DNA from: JABDOU01 sp041609995 | Lineage (GTDB): Bacteria; Actinomycetota; Acidimicrobiia; Spongiisociales; SHLN01 | Assembly (NCBI GenBank): GCA_041609995.1 | Contig: JBFIPU010000134.1 | Location: 1-5,402 of the forward strand | DNA length: 5,402 bases | Direction of reading: 5' to 3' | Program-made: the position numbers and the translations under genes | Shown here: piece after piece, positions 5,204-5,402 of the stretch | Layout: every line of letters begins with the position of its first letter | How positions within the stretch are numbered: position 1 is the first letter of the stretch | The notes under the pieces: model-generated | Databases searched by the model: none | What the model saw: only the letters and a program-made list of their open reading frames with translations | What the model was told of the DNA's origin: nothing

Positions 5204-5402
5204 ATGAACGACCGGCTGCGCGAGGCGGACGAGTACCGCCCGCTCCCATCCGAAGAGCCCACCGGAGCACACCGTTGCCCCGGCCTACCGGTTGCGGCGT
5301 CGGCCTGCAACCCGTCCCACGGACAACCGTCCCACCAATCGCACCCGGTCACGGAGGCCTCAGGAGACCCGGTCCGAGCAGACCCGGTCCGAGCAGACCC
5401 GA
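5204..5402 (+). CDS. Possible partial ORF running off the right edge, repeat-containing, unrecognised
   Basis: An ATG at 5204 opens a frame with no stop through the window end (66 codons visible). The product begins MNDRLREADEYRPLPSEEP and becomes rich in Pro, His, Ser and Ala. It contains two kinds of 5-residue repeats: PSHGQ/PSHQS (DNA period 15 bp, 5312-5335) and DPVRA twice (5366-5395). Both repeats are in phase with this frame, which mildly supports coding. Against it, no ribosome-binding site is visible, the product resembles no family I know, and one minus-strand frame is also open here. A TACGGT (5193-5198) just before the ATG could serve as a -10 box for a leaderless transcript, but that is weak. 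If real, it is divergent from the SDR gene and continues outside the window. Confidence 0.3.
   Translation, partial: MNDRLREADEYRPLPSEEPTGAHRCPGLPVAASACNPSHGQPSHQSHPVTEASGDPVRADPVRADP
5366..5402. repeat. 15-bp tandem repeat cut by the window edge
   Basis: The unit gacccggtccgagca occurs exactly twice (5366-5380 and 5381-5395). It is followed by the first six bases of a third copy, with a mismatch at the last base of the window. Each unit contains the small palindrome CGGTCCG. The unit is five codons long and reads DPVRA in the frame opened at 5204. The array may continue beyond the window. Confidence 0.7.

Overview
The window is GC-rich (about 60% or a little more by eye). Its genes use GTG as well as ATG starts, it carries a Tat-type lipoprotein, and its proteins belong to families common in Actinomycetota (PhnB-like VOC, SRPBCC, DUF4242 with class III cyclase, secreted intradiol dioxygenase). 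This points to a high-GC actinobacterium, perhaps Acidimicrobiia-like or an uncultured environmental lineage. That placement is inference; there is no rRNA or marker gene here. I see no tRNA, rRNA, CRISPR array, transposase or phage gene.

Layout, left to right. (1) A minus-strand SRPBCC/polyketide-cyclase-like gene (13-462) diverges from a plus-strand gene (598-1215) for an exported, C-terminally membrane-anchored protein with a TIMP/netrin-like look. The 135-bp gap between them holds two clean inverted repeats. (2) Five minus-strand genes follow as a tandem array. In transcription order (right to left) they are an atypical short-chain dehydrogenase/reductase (5123-4386), an exported Tat/lipoprotein intradiol ring-cleavage dioxygenase (4290-3415), a DUF4242-class III nucleotide cyclase fusion (3366-2539), a four-helix membrane protein (2403-1930) and a PhnB-like VOC protein (1697-1236). 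Only the dioxygenase-cyclase gap (48 bp) is short enough to suggest co-transcription. The other gaps (95, 135 and 232 bp) allow separate promoters, and a strong hairpin lies just after the membrane-protein gene. (3) The right end (5124-5402) holds a CGACCGT dyad, an open reading frame that runs off the window, and 15-bp tandem repeats cut by the window edge.

Functionally this looks like a loose accessory neighbourhood, not a single pathway. The dioxygenase and the SDR could both act on aromatic or other small oxidised compounds, and the cyclase could supply a cyclic-nucleotide signal modulated by its metal-binding-like N-terminal domain. That link is inferred from position alone. The items most worth a second look are the DUF4242-cyclase fusion, the SDR whose catalytic tyrosine position holds isoleucine, the extracytoplasmic dioxygenase, and the in-frame 15-bp repeats at the right edge. 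I do not see convincing evidence of a wholly new multi-gene system.
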